Shown here: positions 1 through 10,639 of the stretch, in pieces
How the letters are laid out: every line of letters starts with the position of its first letter
How positions within the stretch are numbered: position 1 is the first letter of the stretch
Assembly: GCF_051106095.1 (NCBI RefSeq)
Contig: NC_135785.1
Location: 185,115,045-185,179,044 of the forward strand
DNA length: 64,000 nt
Source: Pogona vitticeps
Lineage: Eukaryota > Chordata > Lepidosauria > Squamata > Agamidae
Reading direction: 5' to 3'
The notes under the pieces: model-generated
What the model was told of the DNA's origin: nothing
Database searches by the model: none
Seen by the model: only the letters and a program-made list of their open reading frames with translations
Position numbers and translations under genes: made by a program

Positions 1-1030
1 AGCTAGACACTCACTCACTCACCCTGGTACCTTGTTAATCAGCTGCAGCAAGCTATACAAACTAATAGGATTCTGGTCATTCATTGTCAAATAGTTTGAA
101 GCAAAAGTAGCAAAAATATCTCAATAATTTTTTGATTTAATTAATCTTTCCTCCATATTGGGGGGAGGGATGCATCACAATTAAAAATACCCTTTGAACA
201 TGTATGATTATTCCTATATCAGAAGTATAAACATGGCCTATGTTTGCCTATTAGCAGCAACATAGGGATTTTAGTCAGCAACAGGTACTGGTTGTTGGAT
301 TTTTTCTCGCCAGCACGAAGTTTGTTAGTTTGTTCTTTTCTTTTGCTTCAGTTGTGTTTTTGATGTCAATGGTGGTTGCTCACCTAATCTGCTGTGCAGA
401 ATATAGTAATAGCTTTCTGTTGTTGGTAGTCATCTTATTAAAGAATGCAACATCATACAAAAACTAATCTTACAGTTGTAACTATAAAAAATATTCTTGC
501 TCTGCAGTCTTATCTTTTAGTAGTTAAAGCCAGATGACTGGAGACCTCTACAGGATTGTGCATATTAGAGAGAAATTAAATTAATTTTAGTGGTAAATTA
601 AATAAATACCTGCAGCCCATGTGCCTCTTTTCATCTGTCCATTCTACCTGTCTAGTACTATACAGGACCATCCCCTCCATCAGAAGATTAAGTCATTTGT
701 CTCAGCCGGCGAGTTTGGCTTGATGTCCAAAGCCAATGTAAATGTAATAATGTTGGGACATAGAGAGTTGTTAGGGGATTTTTTTTAAACCCCAGGTATT
801 AAAATAATTTGGCAAGCCTTGAATAGTCTGCATTGTGGCTTGGGATAGTAGAGAATTTCGTATTCCAGCTAAGGCAGCAAAATGCCTTGGGTCAACCTTG
901 TTCCTATACCTTGGTTTTGTATATTTGGAAATAATGGCACCATCCTCCACAGTGTGGTGAAACACACACACCTTTCTCTTTTCCATTATCTTATTTTCTA
1001 TCCCACCATAGCAATAATGTTTAGTATAAG
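1..1030. other. Intronic sequence left of the mariner element
   Basis: AT-rich DNA with no coding exon or clear repeat that I can recognise. It presumably lies in the REPS1 intron upstream of the first visible exon. Short open frames here have no splice context or family resemblance. Confidence 0.5.
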
Positions 1031-1032
1031 TA

Positions 1033-2301
1033 TGAGGGGGTGCTGATAAGTATTGAGCCTTTCCTAGAGAAAATTGAGCTAGGAAGCTATAAAATGCAGG
1101 GTGTATTGGCCAATTTGTCTGTATTCAATGGTGCAAAAATCAACTAGCTATGATTTTAACTTAACTTTCATTTTCCGGTCCAAAATGAACATGGCGGCAC
1201 CTCCAGAAAAGTTCAATGTGGAAGAGCATAGGACCATAATCAAGTTCCTGTTTCTCCAAGGGAAAGGTGCAAAGCAGATCCATGATGAAATGTCACAAAC
1301 TATGGGTGACAGTGGCCCTTCATATGCAACAGTTAAACATTGGGTTGTCAATTTTTAAACTGGCCATTTCGGTGTTGAAAGTGAGAAACCCAGTGGAAGG
1401 CCTGTTTCTGTATCTGTGCCTGCAAATGTGAAAGCCATCCATGACATGATCATGGAGGATAGCCGAATATCAGCCAAAAGTATTGCTATATATCTGAGAA
1501 TAGCATGTGAGAGAGTTGGTGCCATTATCCATAATGACTTGGAAATGAGAAAGCTGGCAGCAAAGTGGATCCCCAAACTTTTGACAACTGAACAAAAGAG
1601 GAAACGTGTGGAGTCATCGGTGGCTGTTTTGGAACATTTTGCAAGAAATGAGTCAGATTTCCTGGGCAAACTGGTAACTGGTGATGAGACATGGATCTAC
1701 TGTTCTGATCCTGAGACAAAGGAACAGTCTAAGGAATGGAGGCACAGTGGTTCCCCCAGGCCAAAGAAGTTCCGAGTGCAAAGGTTGGTGCAGAAGCAAA
1801 TGGCAACAGGTTTTTTGGGATAAGATGGGAGTTCTGCTGGTGGACTACCTCCAACAGGGTTCAACCATCAATGTAAAATATTACTGTGCTTTATTGACAA
1901 AGTTGAGGCAAAACAAAGATGTCATCCTGTTGCATAACAATGCCTCGTCACACACTGCAGGTGAAACAATGGCAAAACTGACATCCTTAGGCTTTCAAGT
2001 GATGCCCCATCCACCCTATTCTCGTGACCTGGCTCCTTCTGACTATTATCTGTTCCCCAAACTCAAAAAGCATCTAAAGGGACAATGATTTGGGAGTGTT
2101 CTAGGGGGCAACTAATGCTGCAAATGAGTGGTTACACCAGCAGTTGGAAGAATTTTATTTGAAGGGACTTAAAACGCTGAAGGACAGATGTCACAAGTGC
2201 ACTGACTTCCTGGAGGAATATGTAGAATAGTGTGGCAGTTACAGCTTCCTAGCTCAATTTTTTTTTCTGGGAAAGGCTCAATATTTATCAGCACCCCCTC
2301 G
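1033..2301 (+). mobile_element. mariner-type DNA transposon, near full length, inactive
   Basis: A 1,269-bp element flanked by TA dinucleotides (1031-1032 and 2302-2303). Its terminal inverted repeats begin TGAGGGGGTGCTGATAAG at the left and the matching complement at the right. They align for about 60 bp (1033-1092 against 2240-2301), longer than the roughly 30 bp usual for mariner. Between them lies one decayed mariner transposase, described separately. The element does not overlap REPS1 exons. Superfamily assignment rests on the TA target, the DD34D-like motifs and the 1.3-kb size. Confidence 0.93.
1185..2230 (+). pseudogene. mariner transposase pseudogene
   Basis: Encodes a mariner-family transposase, the enzyme that cuts and pastes the element at TA sites. 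The N-terminal helix-turn-helix region starts at ATG 1185 (MNMAAPPEKFNVEEH). A stop at 1356-1358 breaks the frame in the linker after KHWVVNF. The catalytic core follows: GDETWIY gives the first aspartate and the block around YSRDLAPSDYYLFPKLKKHL gives the third. The second motif reads LLHNNASSHT where an aspartate is expected (LHDNA), so a catalytic residue is lost. The frame shifts near 1790-1805 and again near 2095-2110. The C-terminus resumes as TNAANEWLHQQLEEFY and stops at 2228-2230. The gene cannot make a working enzyme. Confidence 0.9.
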
Positions 2302-2574
2302 TATATGCTTTGTCTCATCAGCGGAAGGCAGATTTGCATGCCTGTTTCTCCTAAAAAATTGGGAAGGGGAAATCATACAAATATGTTCCCCATATGAGCA
2401 TAGTAGCATCTTCTCCAAATATAAAACCTGGGAATATGACATATTTTAATGAATAATTTTCAAATATAAAATGGCTGTTTCAAATCCTCTATGCCTATTT
2501 CTTATAGTTCTTGCAGTATTAATAAAAACTCCAATATCTTTTACTAATTAATATTGGTCTTCTTTCCTTCCAAG

Positions 2575-2711
2575 GTCTTATTCCAGTACGTCTATTGAAG
2601 ATGCAATGAAAAAAGGGGGAGAGCCACCAACTCCTCCACCAAGGCCTCAGAAATCACATTCCAGAGCATCCTCCTTAGATCTAAATAAAATCTTCCAGCA
2701 AAACACCCAGG
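2575..2711 (+). CDS. REPS1: REPS1 coding exon (first visible; proline-rich segment)
   Basis: REPS1 is a cytoplasmic adaptor of endocytosis: it binds RALBP1 and links Ral signalling and EGF receptor trafficking to EH-domain partners. This exon begins after the acceptor TTCCTTCCAAG. One leading base (2575) completes a codon from the previous exon, outside the window. It then reads SYSSTSIEDAMKKGGE, PPTPPPRPQKSHSRASSLD and LNKIFQQNTQ, very close to the mammalian sequence as I recall it. The donor is G|GTAATG, leaving one base (2711) that combines with TG of the next exon to make valine, so phases agree. The PTPPPRP run is a typical SH3-binding proline motif. Confidence 0.93.
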
Positions 2712-2873
2712 GTAATGTTGATCATCTTTTATGCTTCTTTGAAATTTTAAATGATCAGAATTTTAAAATAACTGAAGTAATTACATGCTATTTTTTCTTC
2801 CAGTTCTGCATTGTTTTTTGTGGATACTGTCTATGTCTCTTCTGATATTTGCTTTTATCAAAGACAATATGAA

Positions 2874-2968
2874 TATGTAAGTGGGTCATCATAGATAACC
2901 ATATCACCTATTGTCAGCTCGGGTTAACAGTAGGTGTTATAGAATGTCTATGATGACCCACTTACATA
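2874..2968. repeat. 95-bp near-perfect palindrome (foldback/MITE-like)
   Basis: The first 21 bases (from TATGTAAGTGGGTCATCATA) are an exact inverted copy of the last 21. The inner 24 bases of each arm pair imperfectly around a short centre. It begins 163 bp past the donor of the first visible REPS1 exon. A small foldback transposon is the simplest reading. No transposase or clear target duplication is visible. Confidence 0.85.
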
Positions 2969-5373
2969 GTTCATGGAGCCATTATTCACTGTAAGTGGAG
3001 TTAGGAGAAAACCAAATCATGTACATGCAATCAGGAAGCAATTTCTAATTTTTCATTTGTTCTGGTGTCTGTCATTGAGCCATGTATTTTCTATAGCCTA
3101 AGAGGAGTTGCTCTATACTGTATCTTATCAAATTTCCATTACGTGAGTGATACAACTTGTCAGGTTTTCAGCTCCTGGACTGTACACATCATGCTGGCCA
3201 GATATTGCTGCCTGTGCAGATGTTTTATGCGCCTCTTGTTTTTGTAGTAATTTATGAACCACTTGGTAGGCTCCGGTAGATAGTTGTTGGGTAAGAACAA
3301 TTCTGTCTTTATTAAATATAAACTTCATTTCAACATGTTGTAAGGTCAGCATGTAAGAGGATGTTTTCCTTTGGCTCAAAACTAATGAGATGGTTCTTAT
3401 TTGTAAATGAGAAAGAATGTAAGGGTACTACTTCAGCTTACCATGAAACAAACTTGATATTTTATCTCTTGATTTCTTCTGATATTTTAATCTTCATAAA
3501 GCCTTTGACAGCTTCTAAGTTATGGTTTTTTCCTGCTAGATATTTCTAGAAAATATGAAGGCAAGTCTAAACTGATTACATCTTTTTTAGATGAGCTGCC
3601 ATTATTTTCCAAAAGTACTAGTGACTTCCTGCATGAAAAAAATCTTAAACTATATCTCTACATTTTGTCACTTTTTTACCCTCTGAGGAAGCCAGGACAT
3701 AAAGTTTTTGAAAAATACTGTTCCATAGCTTATTTACAACTGAAGGCTGCAAATAAGAATAGTGGCAAAAGCAAAGTGTTGTAGTCTGCTCTATGTTGGT
3801 GCTTGTTCTCAGCCAGTGGTAAATATGCCACCAGTAGAATATCAGAAAAGGGATTTTCAAAAAGACTTTATTACTAAGGATGTGCACTCCCTCTATCCCC
3901 ATGTGTTCCTGTAAATGTGACATCGAATTTTGTATATCTTCCCTTTGTGTTTTGCAATCACAGTAAAATTTTCACTCAATAGTATTTTTACAATTTTTGA
4001 TTTCTGATGGCATTATTGTATTATTTCTCATGGCGTTGATATATTTATGATTACTTACAGTCCTTTTTTTCTGCTCTTGAAACTTGCTGTAACTGATAAA
4101 TACAATAATGATATAATGATTGCATGACTGTAAACAATTGGATGTCCTTCTACATAGATATCTATGGGCTTTTTGTTTCTGTCATGGGTACAACCTATGT
4201 TACAATGATTGGTGGAATGTGAAAATCATTATCCGAACTACACATGTAGAAGAAAAACTGGAAGATATTTCTGCTTTCTCAGAGCATGATCCCATGATGG
4301 AATTGTTTCCTACTTATGCCCAAGTTAGTTCATAGCATAAATTTGCAGTCACGTGATGCAAAGCCATAGTGATTCATTTTACCGAACATCAGTGTAACAG
4401 TGGTTCAGTTCTCCCTTGCCAGGAGGATTCTGGTGTTGTTTGTTTGTTTGTTTTGTTCTGGTGGCATTTCAATATATTCCTTAGTGGTATCGCATGTGTG
4501 TACAATCCTACTGATAATTTTTCAAAGCAAATTCACCAGGGAAGTTGACTGCCATTATTGCTGCATGGCTGCCTGTCTATAATTTTTTAAAAAAAATTCC
4601 CACAGACAGAGTGTTGATATGTTAGTAAATTTATGACAACAGTTTTAAAGGCATTGGTAGGTGTTGTATCACTCCACCTACTGCCTGGCAAGGGTGGGGG
4701 TGCTGGGTCCATAGAGTGAAGTGCATTGCTTACAAAGGTGGTGGCGCAACAAAGGAAAATCCACTCATCAATACCTGACATATTGAAGTACCATTTAATT
4801 TTTAAACAAAAATTAAAGGGATTGCAGTGCCCCATAAAACAAGAGGGAAAATAAATTGGTACCATGGTGTAGCTGTCCATACCAGTTTAAATTGAAGAAA
4901 ATGAATTTGTAATGTTAAAACACATTGAGACACTCATCCAGGTATATATACCACATGACCGTGATGCATTACAACAGAGGTTTGGAAAGTATTGTTAGAA
5001 GTGGGAACATTTCCCTGGTGTGAACACAGCCTCAGATTCAGTGTCTGGGAATTTATTGTGGAAACTTCTGAAGTAATATTTTAAACAGTTGAAGATGCAA
5101 GGCTATATACGGATTTGCTTGATCATCTTCAGCACCTTCCTTCTCCATTTGATGGTGTCAGTTAATAGCAGATTGCTGTGACTTTTAATTTGGGCAAATG
5201 ATAGTTACCATTTAGCATTATTTGCCTCTGAAACAGAGGCAAATAAAACTGTCTCTTCCATTTTTAGTTTGGAGTGATTAGATATTTCTTCAAGTACCTG
5301 GATCCTGAGTTATTTAAAATATTGTACTCTAATATTAACATCTTGAATTGGATCCAATCACTCACTACCAACT
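2969..5373. other. Intronic DNA, no gene seen
   Basis: AT-rich REPS1 intron sequence. I find no exon, RNA gene or well-preserved transposon in it. Scattered short open frames look like chance. Confidence 0.45.
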
Positions 5374-5388
5374 AGTGAAAGAATTTCA

Positions 5389-6592
5389 TTTTTTAAAAAT
5401 AATATTTTTATATAACACACAAACAAACAACCATCAAAAGGATACAACTACAGGGAGGGAAAAGGGGGTAACAGAAAACAAAACAAAACATAGACACAGG
5501 GAAGTATTTGCATTCATACAATATCTAATATACTCTTGACTTCATGGCTGTGAAACAGTACTAAAATCCATAGCCTATATTATATTCTCTACTCATATCT
5601 GTTTCTGGGCCCAATCTTAAAACATTTTCCAGCTTTCTTTAACATATGTTCTTGTGTTTTCCCATAATGTCTCTGACAATCTATCCATTTCTGCAATATC
5701 TAATAATTTTTTAAGTAGCTCCTCTTTCTTCGGATTTTCCTGATTTTTCCAGATCAGCCTTGAAGCTATAAATATGTGCAGCAATATATATTTATTTTTT
5801 TATCAACAATTTCTGGCATTATATTCAGCTAAAACATTTCTGGTTTAAAAGCTATTTCTTGTTGTATAATTTCTTGTGTAATATCTTTTATCCATCTCCA
5901 AAAGCTTTTTGCTGTATTGCATGTCCACCACATATGAAAAAAGTTCCAGGTTACTGAGAATCCTTCCAACATGGGTTCCTAGCCCCCGATGTCATTTTTG
6001 CCAGTTTTACAGGTGTAAAATGCCATCTATAAAACATCTTTAAAACATTTTCTCTCAAGTTTACTGGTCTGAGCCATCTGTAGTTCTCATTCCACATTTG
6101 AGTCCAGCCGTCTATGCCTATATTATAATCAAAACGTTGTGCCCATTTAATCACCCCTGTTTTCACCCTTTCGTCTTCTAGATTATATTCTTTAAAAAAG
6201 GATACATGTTTGTATAATCTTATCATTAGTATAAATCCATAACCTGTACCTTCCCCTCATAGAAACCCACTATTTTGTCTTTATAAAACCTTGATTCTAA
6301 TTTTAAAATTGTCCACCAGTCTGTCTGCACACCGATTTCCTTCAGTTCCTGTATACTTTTTAATTGTTGCTCATTAGTTAGTAGGTCTTTATACGTGTAT
6401 CTCCATTCTTTCAAAATTAACGAAGGTTGAGTGCTACCTGTATCGGGATTTTTTAAATATACACATTTGCTTTTGGAACTTTTGCCAAACTTGGTACAGT
6501 GCTTTCCTTACAATATGATCAAAAAAAGTTGTTTGATCTTTATGCTTGCCACTCCATATATTTGTATGCCATCCTAATCTCAGGTCATGTCC
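5389..6592 (-). mobile_element. L1-type LINE, 5'-truncated, minus strand
   Basis: Flanked by a perfect 15-bp target duplication (AGTGAAAGAATTTCA at 5374-5388 and 6593-6607), a hallmark of target-primed insertion. The minus strand encodes the C-terminal part of an L1 ORF2. Recognisable pieces include a segment ending FDHIVRKALYQVWQKFQ near 6500, NLRENVLKMFYRWHFTPVK near 6050 and a segment resembling FFHMWWTCNTAKSFW near 5900. These are broken into several frames. The poly(A)-side end is at the left. The intact duplication argues for a fairly recent insertion even though the coding remnant is broken. Confidence 0.88.
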
Positions 6593-6629
6593 AGTGAAAG
6601 AATTTCAGAAAGGAGTATACATATGTTCA

Positions 6630-6990
6630 GTCCTTGCTTCCACTGTTTCCGGGCCATCATAAAAGGAAGTCCCTCATAGAGTGTTTTGCAATAGTCAGAT
6701 TGGAAAGTTACTGTAAGATGGCACTGCTGTGACTGGATTATCCCAGTCCAGAAATAGCTGTAGCTGATGGACCCACCTTTGCTGGCCAAAAGTACTGCTC
6801 ACCACTGAGGTAATATGTTTTGTATCATGATGCAGGGAGCCAAAAGAATCCAACTGATAAACAAATTTCTCCATGCTGCCTTGTGTTTTTCTACTTTGCA
6901 TGGCACGATGGAAGACGTTCTATTTCCAGCATTAGTTTCACCTGGCCAGCCTTGCACTGCTTTTTCTGCTGCACACTGTGTGAGCGGCTG
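6630..6990 (-). mobile_element. Old L2-like LINE remnant
   Basis: The plus strand reads like the reverse complement of the L2 tail region common in reptile genomes, including a block equivalent to 'TTTTGCAATAGTCAGATTGG' and a run ending TCACCACTGAGG. No open frame survives. The assignment is from memory of the family and the edges are uncertain. Confidence 0.45.
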
Positions 6991-7329
6991 CTTTGTTTCC
7001 TGAACAGAAGAGTAATAACAAGCCAGCAATTTGCTTCATGCAGCATTCCTGTGCTGTGTTCCTTTTTAATCATGCTGTGTTTAATAGTCTGCTCAGTGGA
7101 TTAAATTAAAGAGTGTGGTAACCCAGACTGCTCTTTCAAGTTTTAGATGGTTGGATAAAAGCTGTAGAGCTCACCCACAGAATCCTTGAAAGTGTTCATT
7201 TAAGTTAAGATGCTGGATACAACTCTGTGTCATTTATGCTTTTTTAATACCACTGAAATCAATTGTCATGGTCCTCTGGGGACAATAGCGAAGTTCAAGA
7301 GAAAGTGGTTACGTACATACCAGAAGTCT

Positions 7330-7510
7330 GTTCTTGTCTTGTGCACCATCAAAGTGGAAGTGACAGGGACCTTTAAAAAGGTTTTCCAGGTAAGTGAGAT
7401 ATTTAAGTAGTTTTCCCAGTGCCACTTCCAGCAAATGTCCATGGCTGTGTGGGGATTTGAATCCAGGTCTCCTGAGTTCTAGTCTGTCACTCTATTACAC
7501 CACACTGGAC
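7330..7510 (-). repeat. Sauria-type SINE (tRNA head, BovB-like tail), minus strand
   Basis: The right end carries the reversed tRNA-like head (GATTTGAATCCAGGTCTCCT, then TCTGTCACTCTATTACACCAC). The left part carries the reversed body with AGGTAAGTGAGATATTTAAG. The same arrangement recurs at 10208, 21118, 37709 and 52560. This SINE family is characteristic of squamates. Confidence 0.75.
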
Positions 7511-7619
7511 ATTTCACTGTCCATTGTTGGTTCTCTTTATCTGCACTTCCAAACTCTAAATATAAACTCATATGCAGTTAATAAATGATTGGTGATGAAA
7601 GATGTTGTGAAAAAAAATA

Positions 7620-8412
7620 CAGCGGTGCCTCGACTTACAAACATCTTGACTTGCGACCAATTCAAGTTACGACCAGCTCCAGCCACAAAATTTTACTTTG
7701 ACTTGCAACTGGAGCTTTGAGATGCAACCAGAAAAAAGGCGGGGGGAAAGGTGGGGGAATTTAAACTGCTAACTGTTGGTCGGCAAAGAGGCTGCTTCTC
7801 TGTAGCTCTTTCGCCCCAGTGGTTAGAGAGTGAGCGTTCGGAGGAGGCCTCAGACTGCCTGGTACTGCTTTCTGCTTTTTAAAATGCCTGTTCTGAGTGA
7901 GTACAGGGTTTTGCAGCATGGGTTTGGGCTGGGGGGAGGTATGTTTCTGTGCTGTGATGGGTCTTGCAGTGTTTTTTTTTTCAATATGTATTTTTCCCCC
8001 CGGCCGGAATGAATTAATCATGTTTCCGATGGGTCTTGCAGTGTTTGTTTGTTTGTTTGGTGTGTTCCCCCCCCCGGAATGGATTAATCGTGTTTACGAT
8101 GGGTCTTGCAGTTTTTTGGGGGGGATTGGTGGTTTTTTTCCCAACCGGAATGGATTAATCGCGTTTCCGGTGGGTCTTGCAGTGTTATTGTTTTTCGGTG
8201 TGTTTTCCCCCCCTCCGGAACAGATTAATCGCGTTTCCGATGGGTCTTGGCAGTGTTTTTTTGTTTTGTTTCTTAGTGGGTTTTTTCCCCAGCCAGAATG
8301 GATTAATGGAGTTTCAGTGTATTCCTATGGGAAATGGTGCTTTGAGTTACGACCAACTTGAGTTACGACCATCTTCCAGAACCAATTAAGTTTGTAACTC
8401 AAGGCACCATTG
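7620..8412. mobile_element. Nonautonomous pogo/Tigger-like element with internal minisatellite
   Basis: Terminal repeats start CAGCGGTGCCTCGACTTAC at the left and end with the matching GTAACTCAAGGCACCATTG, with TA on both sides (7618-7619 and 8413-8414). A TA target and CAGTGGTGCC-type ends fit the pogo/Tigger branch of Tc1/mariner. It has no transposase. A tandem repeat at 7959-8320 expands its interior, and its left arm (about 7740-7840) is closely related, in inverse orientation, to about 13040-13145. Confidence 0.8.
7959..8320. repeat. Minisatellite, about 70-bp unit, five copies
   Basis: Each unit opens with GGGTCTTGCAG, passes through a T-rich then C-rich stretch, and closes with a GGAATGGATTAATCG block and GTTTCCGATG. 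Five units can be read, with diverged homopolymer lengths. The array lies wholly inside the pogo-like element. Period length produces a repetitive but meaningless open frame on the + strand. Confidence 0.85.
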
Positions 8413-8733
8413 TAGGTCAAAGACATAACTGACAGCTTGGATCTCACCTATTGACCATGTGGAATTGACAAAAGGTCTGTGTTGGATGCTGGCATGATTT
8501 CAACCATGGATTTCAGAAAATAGAAAGGGAATTCCAGAGTCTGATAATGTTCATCATCTCCTTCAAATGAATTTAAATTACATAAATTAACTGACTGTTT
8601 GTAAATGATAAGTACAATCTAGGTAGGGCTGCTGAAACTTCTTAATAGTTTCTCTTTAGTGAATTGATGCTAGTTGTAGTCCAAAAGACCCAAATGAAAC
8701 CTAGGAAAGGTTTTAACACATGGTTACAAAGTA

Positions 8734-9180
8734 CAGTGGTGCCTCGCTAGACAATTGCTTCGCATAACGACGAATTTGCTTTACGATGAGGTTTTCGGAG
8801 CGATCTTGCGCTTCGTATAACGATGTTTCCTATGGGCGATTTTTGCTTTACGATGTTAGGGACCTTGCCTCGCAAGACGATTAAATTTTAGGTCCCTGTT
8901 TTTCGCTTTACAATGTTTTGGACAGCTTGGTCTTGTTTCGCTAGACGGGTCTTTTAATGGTCGCTTTTTCGTTAGCCGGCTGTCTTCACTTGGGAAACGT
9001 GTTTCGCTTAACTATGTTTCCTATGGCGATTTTCACTTTACGATGATAATTCGTTCCCATTGGAACGGATTATCAGGTTTTCAATGCATTTCAATGGGAA
9101 AACGCGATTCGCAAGATGATGTTTTCGCTTAACAGCGATTTTCATGGAACGAATTAACATCGTCTTGCGAGGCACCACTG
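8734..9180. mobile_element. Nonautonomous pogo/Tigger-like element (447 bp)
   Basis: Ends are CAGTGGTGCCTCGCTAGAC at the left and its complement GTCTTGCGAGGCACCACTG at the right, flanked by TA (8732-8733 and 9181-9182). The interior consists of repeated sub-palindromes such as GCTTTACGATG. The same family recurs at 63066-63495. No coding capacity. Confidence 0.88.
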
Positions 9181-9182
9181 TA

Positions 9183-10200
9183 TATGAAGTTCCAGTATGT
9201 CTACAGAAGCGCTCAGATGCTCAGACAGATATTTCTTAATTCCAGACAAATGCAAGACTTAATTCTTTAGCCTTTACATGTTGTGCCTCTGGTCAGTGGA
9301 ACTCCCTTGCAATACAAACAAATTTTTTTTGTAGTATGAAAATTCCTTGGAAGGAATCCCAGTATTCCAAACAGGCTGGTTTTAATAGGATGCCAGTTAT
9401 ACATCTTGATGATAAAAAATATCAGCACTTCGACAATTTAAAAAGCAATACTTTAATCTTGAGAGGGGTCTGGGACAACAAGATATAGTAGATCTCCCTC
9501 ACCACCACCACCACTACCAAAGGTGAAGAGAGATAGGTGTATTCTTCAAAAGAGGAGACCTGACCTTGGAACCCCTGTTGAAGCCATTGGTGTGTTGACT
9601 TTTCCCAGATTGGAACCTTGAGATGAAAGGGGAAGAGGAGATTGAGGGTTACCACTAACAGGGCAGGAAAAGCTGTGGAACCTGTGGACCTCAGTCCATG
9701 CGGAAGTTGTGCTAGTTCTGGAACTGATGTAATTTACTTTCCAAAAGAAATTATTGTTATTAGTAGTAGCAGCATTATCAAGCAGTAACAACAAAACCTG
9801 TTCATAGGGCAAATAAATACAGGAACCTGGTTCTTTTCTGCTTCTGGCCGGTTAGCAGAAGGGATTAGATGAATCGGGGATATGTGATCTGAGAGCCTCC
9901 TTTTGTGTGCTTAGGACCGCACCTTTAAAGATATTGACAGTGACCCACAAATGAATAATAGGCTATTTATACACAACATGAAAGTAGTTACTCAGATGTA
10001 TGGTCATGTCTGCTGTGATGCTTGAGGGAAACAGAAGAGATTGAAGATAAGTATAACATATATTATAAAATATAATAACTATATTTTCAAAATTAAACCT
10101 TCTTGGCACCTACTAGTTCATAGGAATTAAAGTCAGTATTAAATTCACTCTTTACTTTCCCTCATGGCAATTTTTAAATACCCAGTTTTAGCAGGTTCTC
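9183..10200. other. Intronic DNA, no gene seen
   Basis: REPS1 intron sequence with a short CACCACCAC-rich patch near 9500. I recognise no exon or intact repeat. Confidence 0.4.
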
Positions 10201-10207
10201 CAGAATA

Positions 10208-10390
10208 AGGTTTGTTTGTTAGTTATGTGATATCACGTTGGAACCGACTTCTAGTGACCTTAAGAGTGAGATGTTTAAGGAGTACTTTTACCAGTTTCAC
10301 ACCTCCATTGAGTTTCTGTGGCCAATTGGGGCTTCAAACTCTGATCTCTTAAGTCATAGTATGTCCCTCTATCCACTACACCACATTGGA
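10208..10390 (-). repeat. Sauria-type SINE, minus strand, diverged
   Basis: Reversed tRNA-like head at the right (ATGTCCCTCTATCCACTACA, then CCACATTGG) and reversed BovB-like tail at the left (GGAACCGACTTCTAGTGACC, TTAAGGAGTACTTTTACCAG). It is more diverged than the copy at 52560. Confidence 0.75.
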
Positions 10391-10639
10391 ATCCCAGAAT
10401 TAACTATTCACTTTGTTGGTGAATGCAAAACAGTGGGGGGCTGGATTTGTGTTATGTGTTTTCAGAACATTTATATGTAATATGTATACATATACCCATG
10501 AAGTAGTGAAGATGTGGAAACTGTACTACTTGTGTTACTATTATGGTGCTTTAAAGTAAAATAAAGAAACATATTTGTTTGCCTTTTGATTACTCTCTTT
10601 CTTTTTAGGTTTTTGAAGTAGCATACGGTATTCCATATA

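Noticed and set aside
7959-8320. Regularly spaced repeats resembling a CRISPR array
   Set aside because: The whole unit including the 'spacers' repeats, units are about 70 bp, there are no cas genes and the genome is vertebrate.
7897-8361. A 154-codon open frame with repeated glycine, phenylalanine and proline blocks
   Set aside because: It is the translation of a roughly 70-bp minisatellite inside a nonautonomous transposon. The repeats explain the periodic protein.
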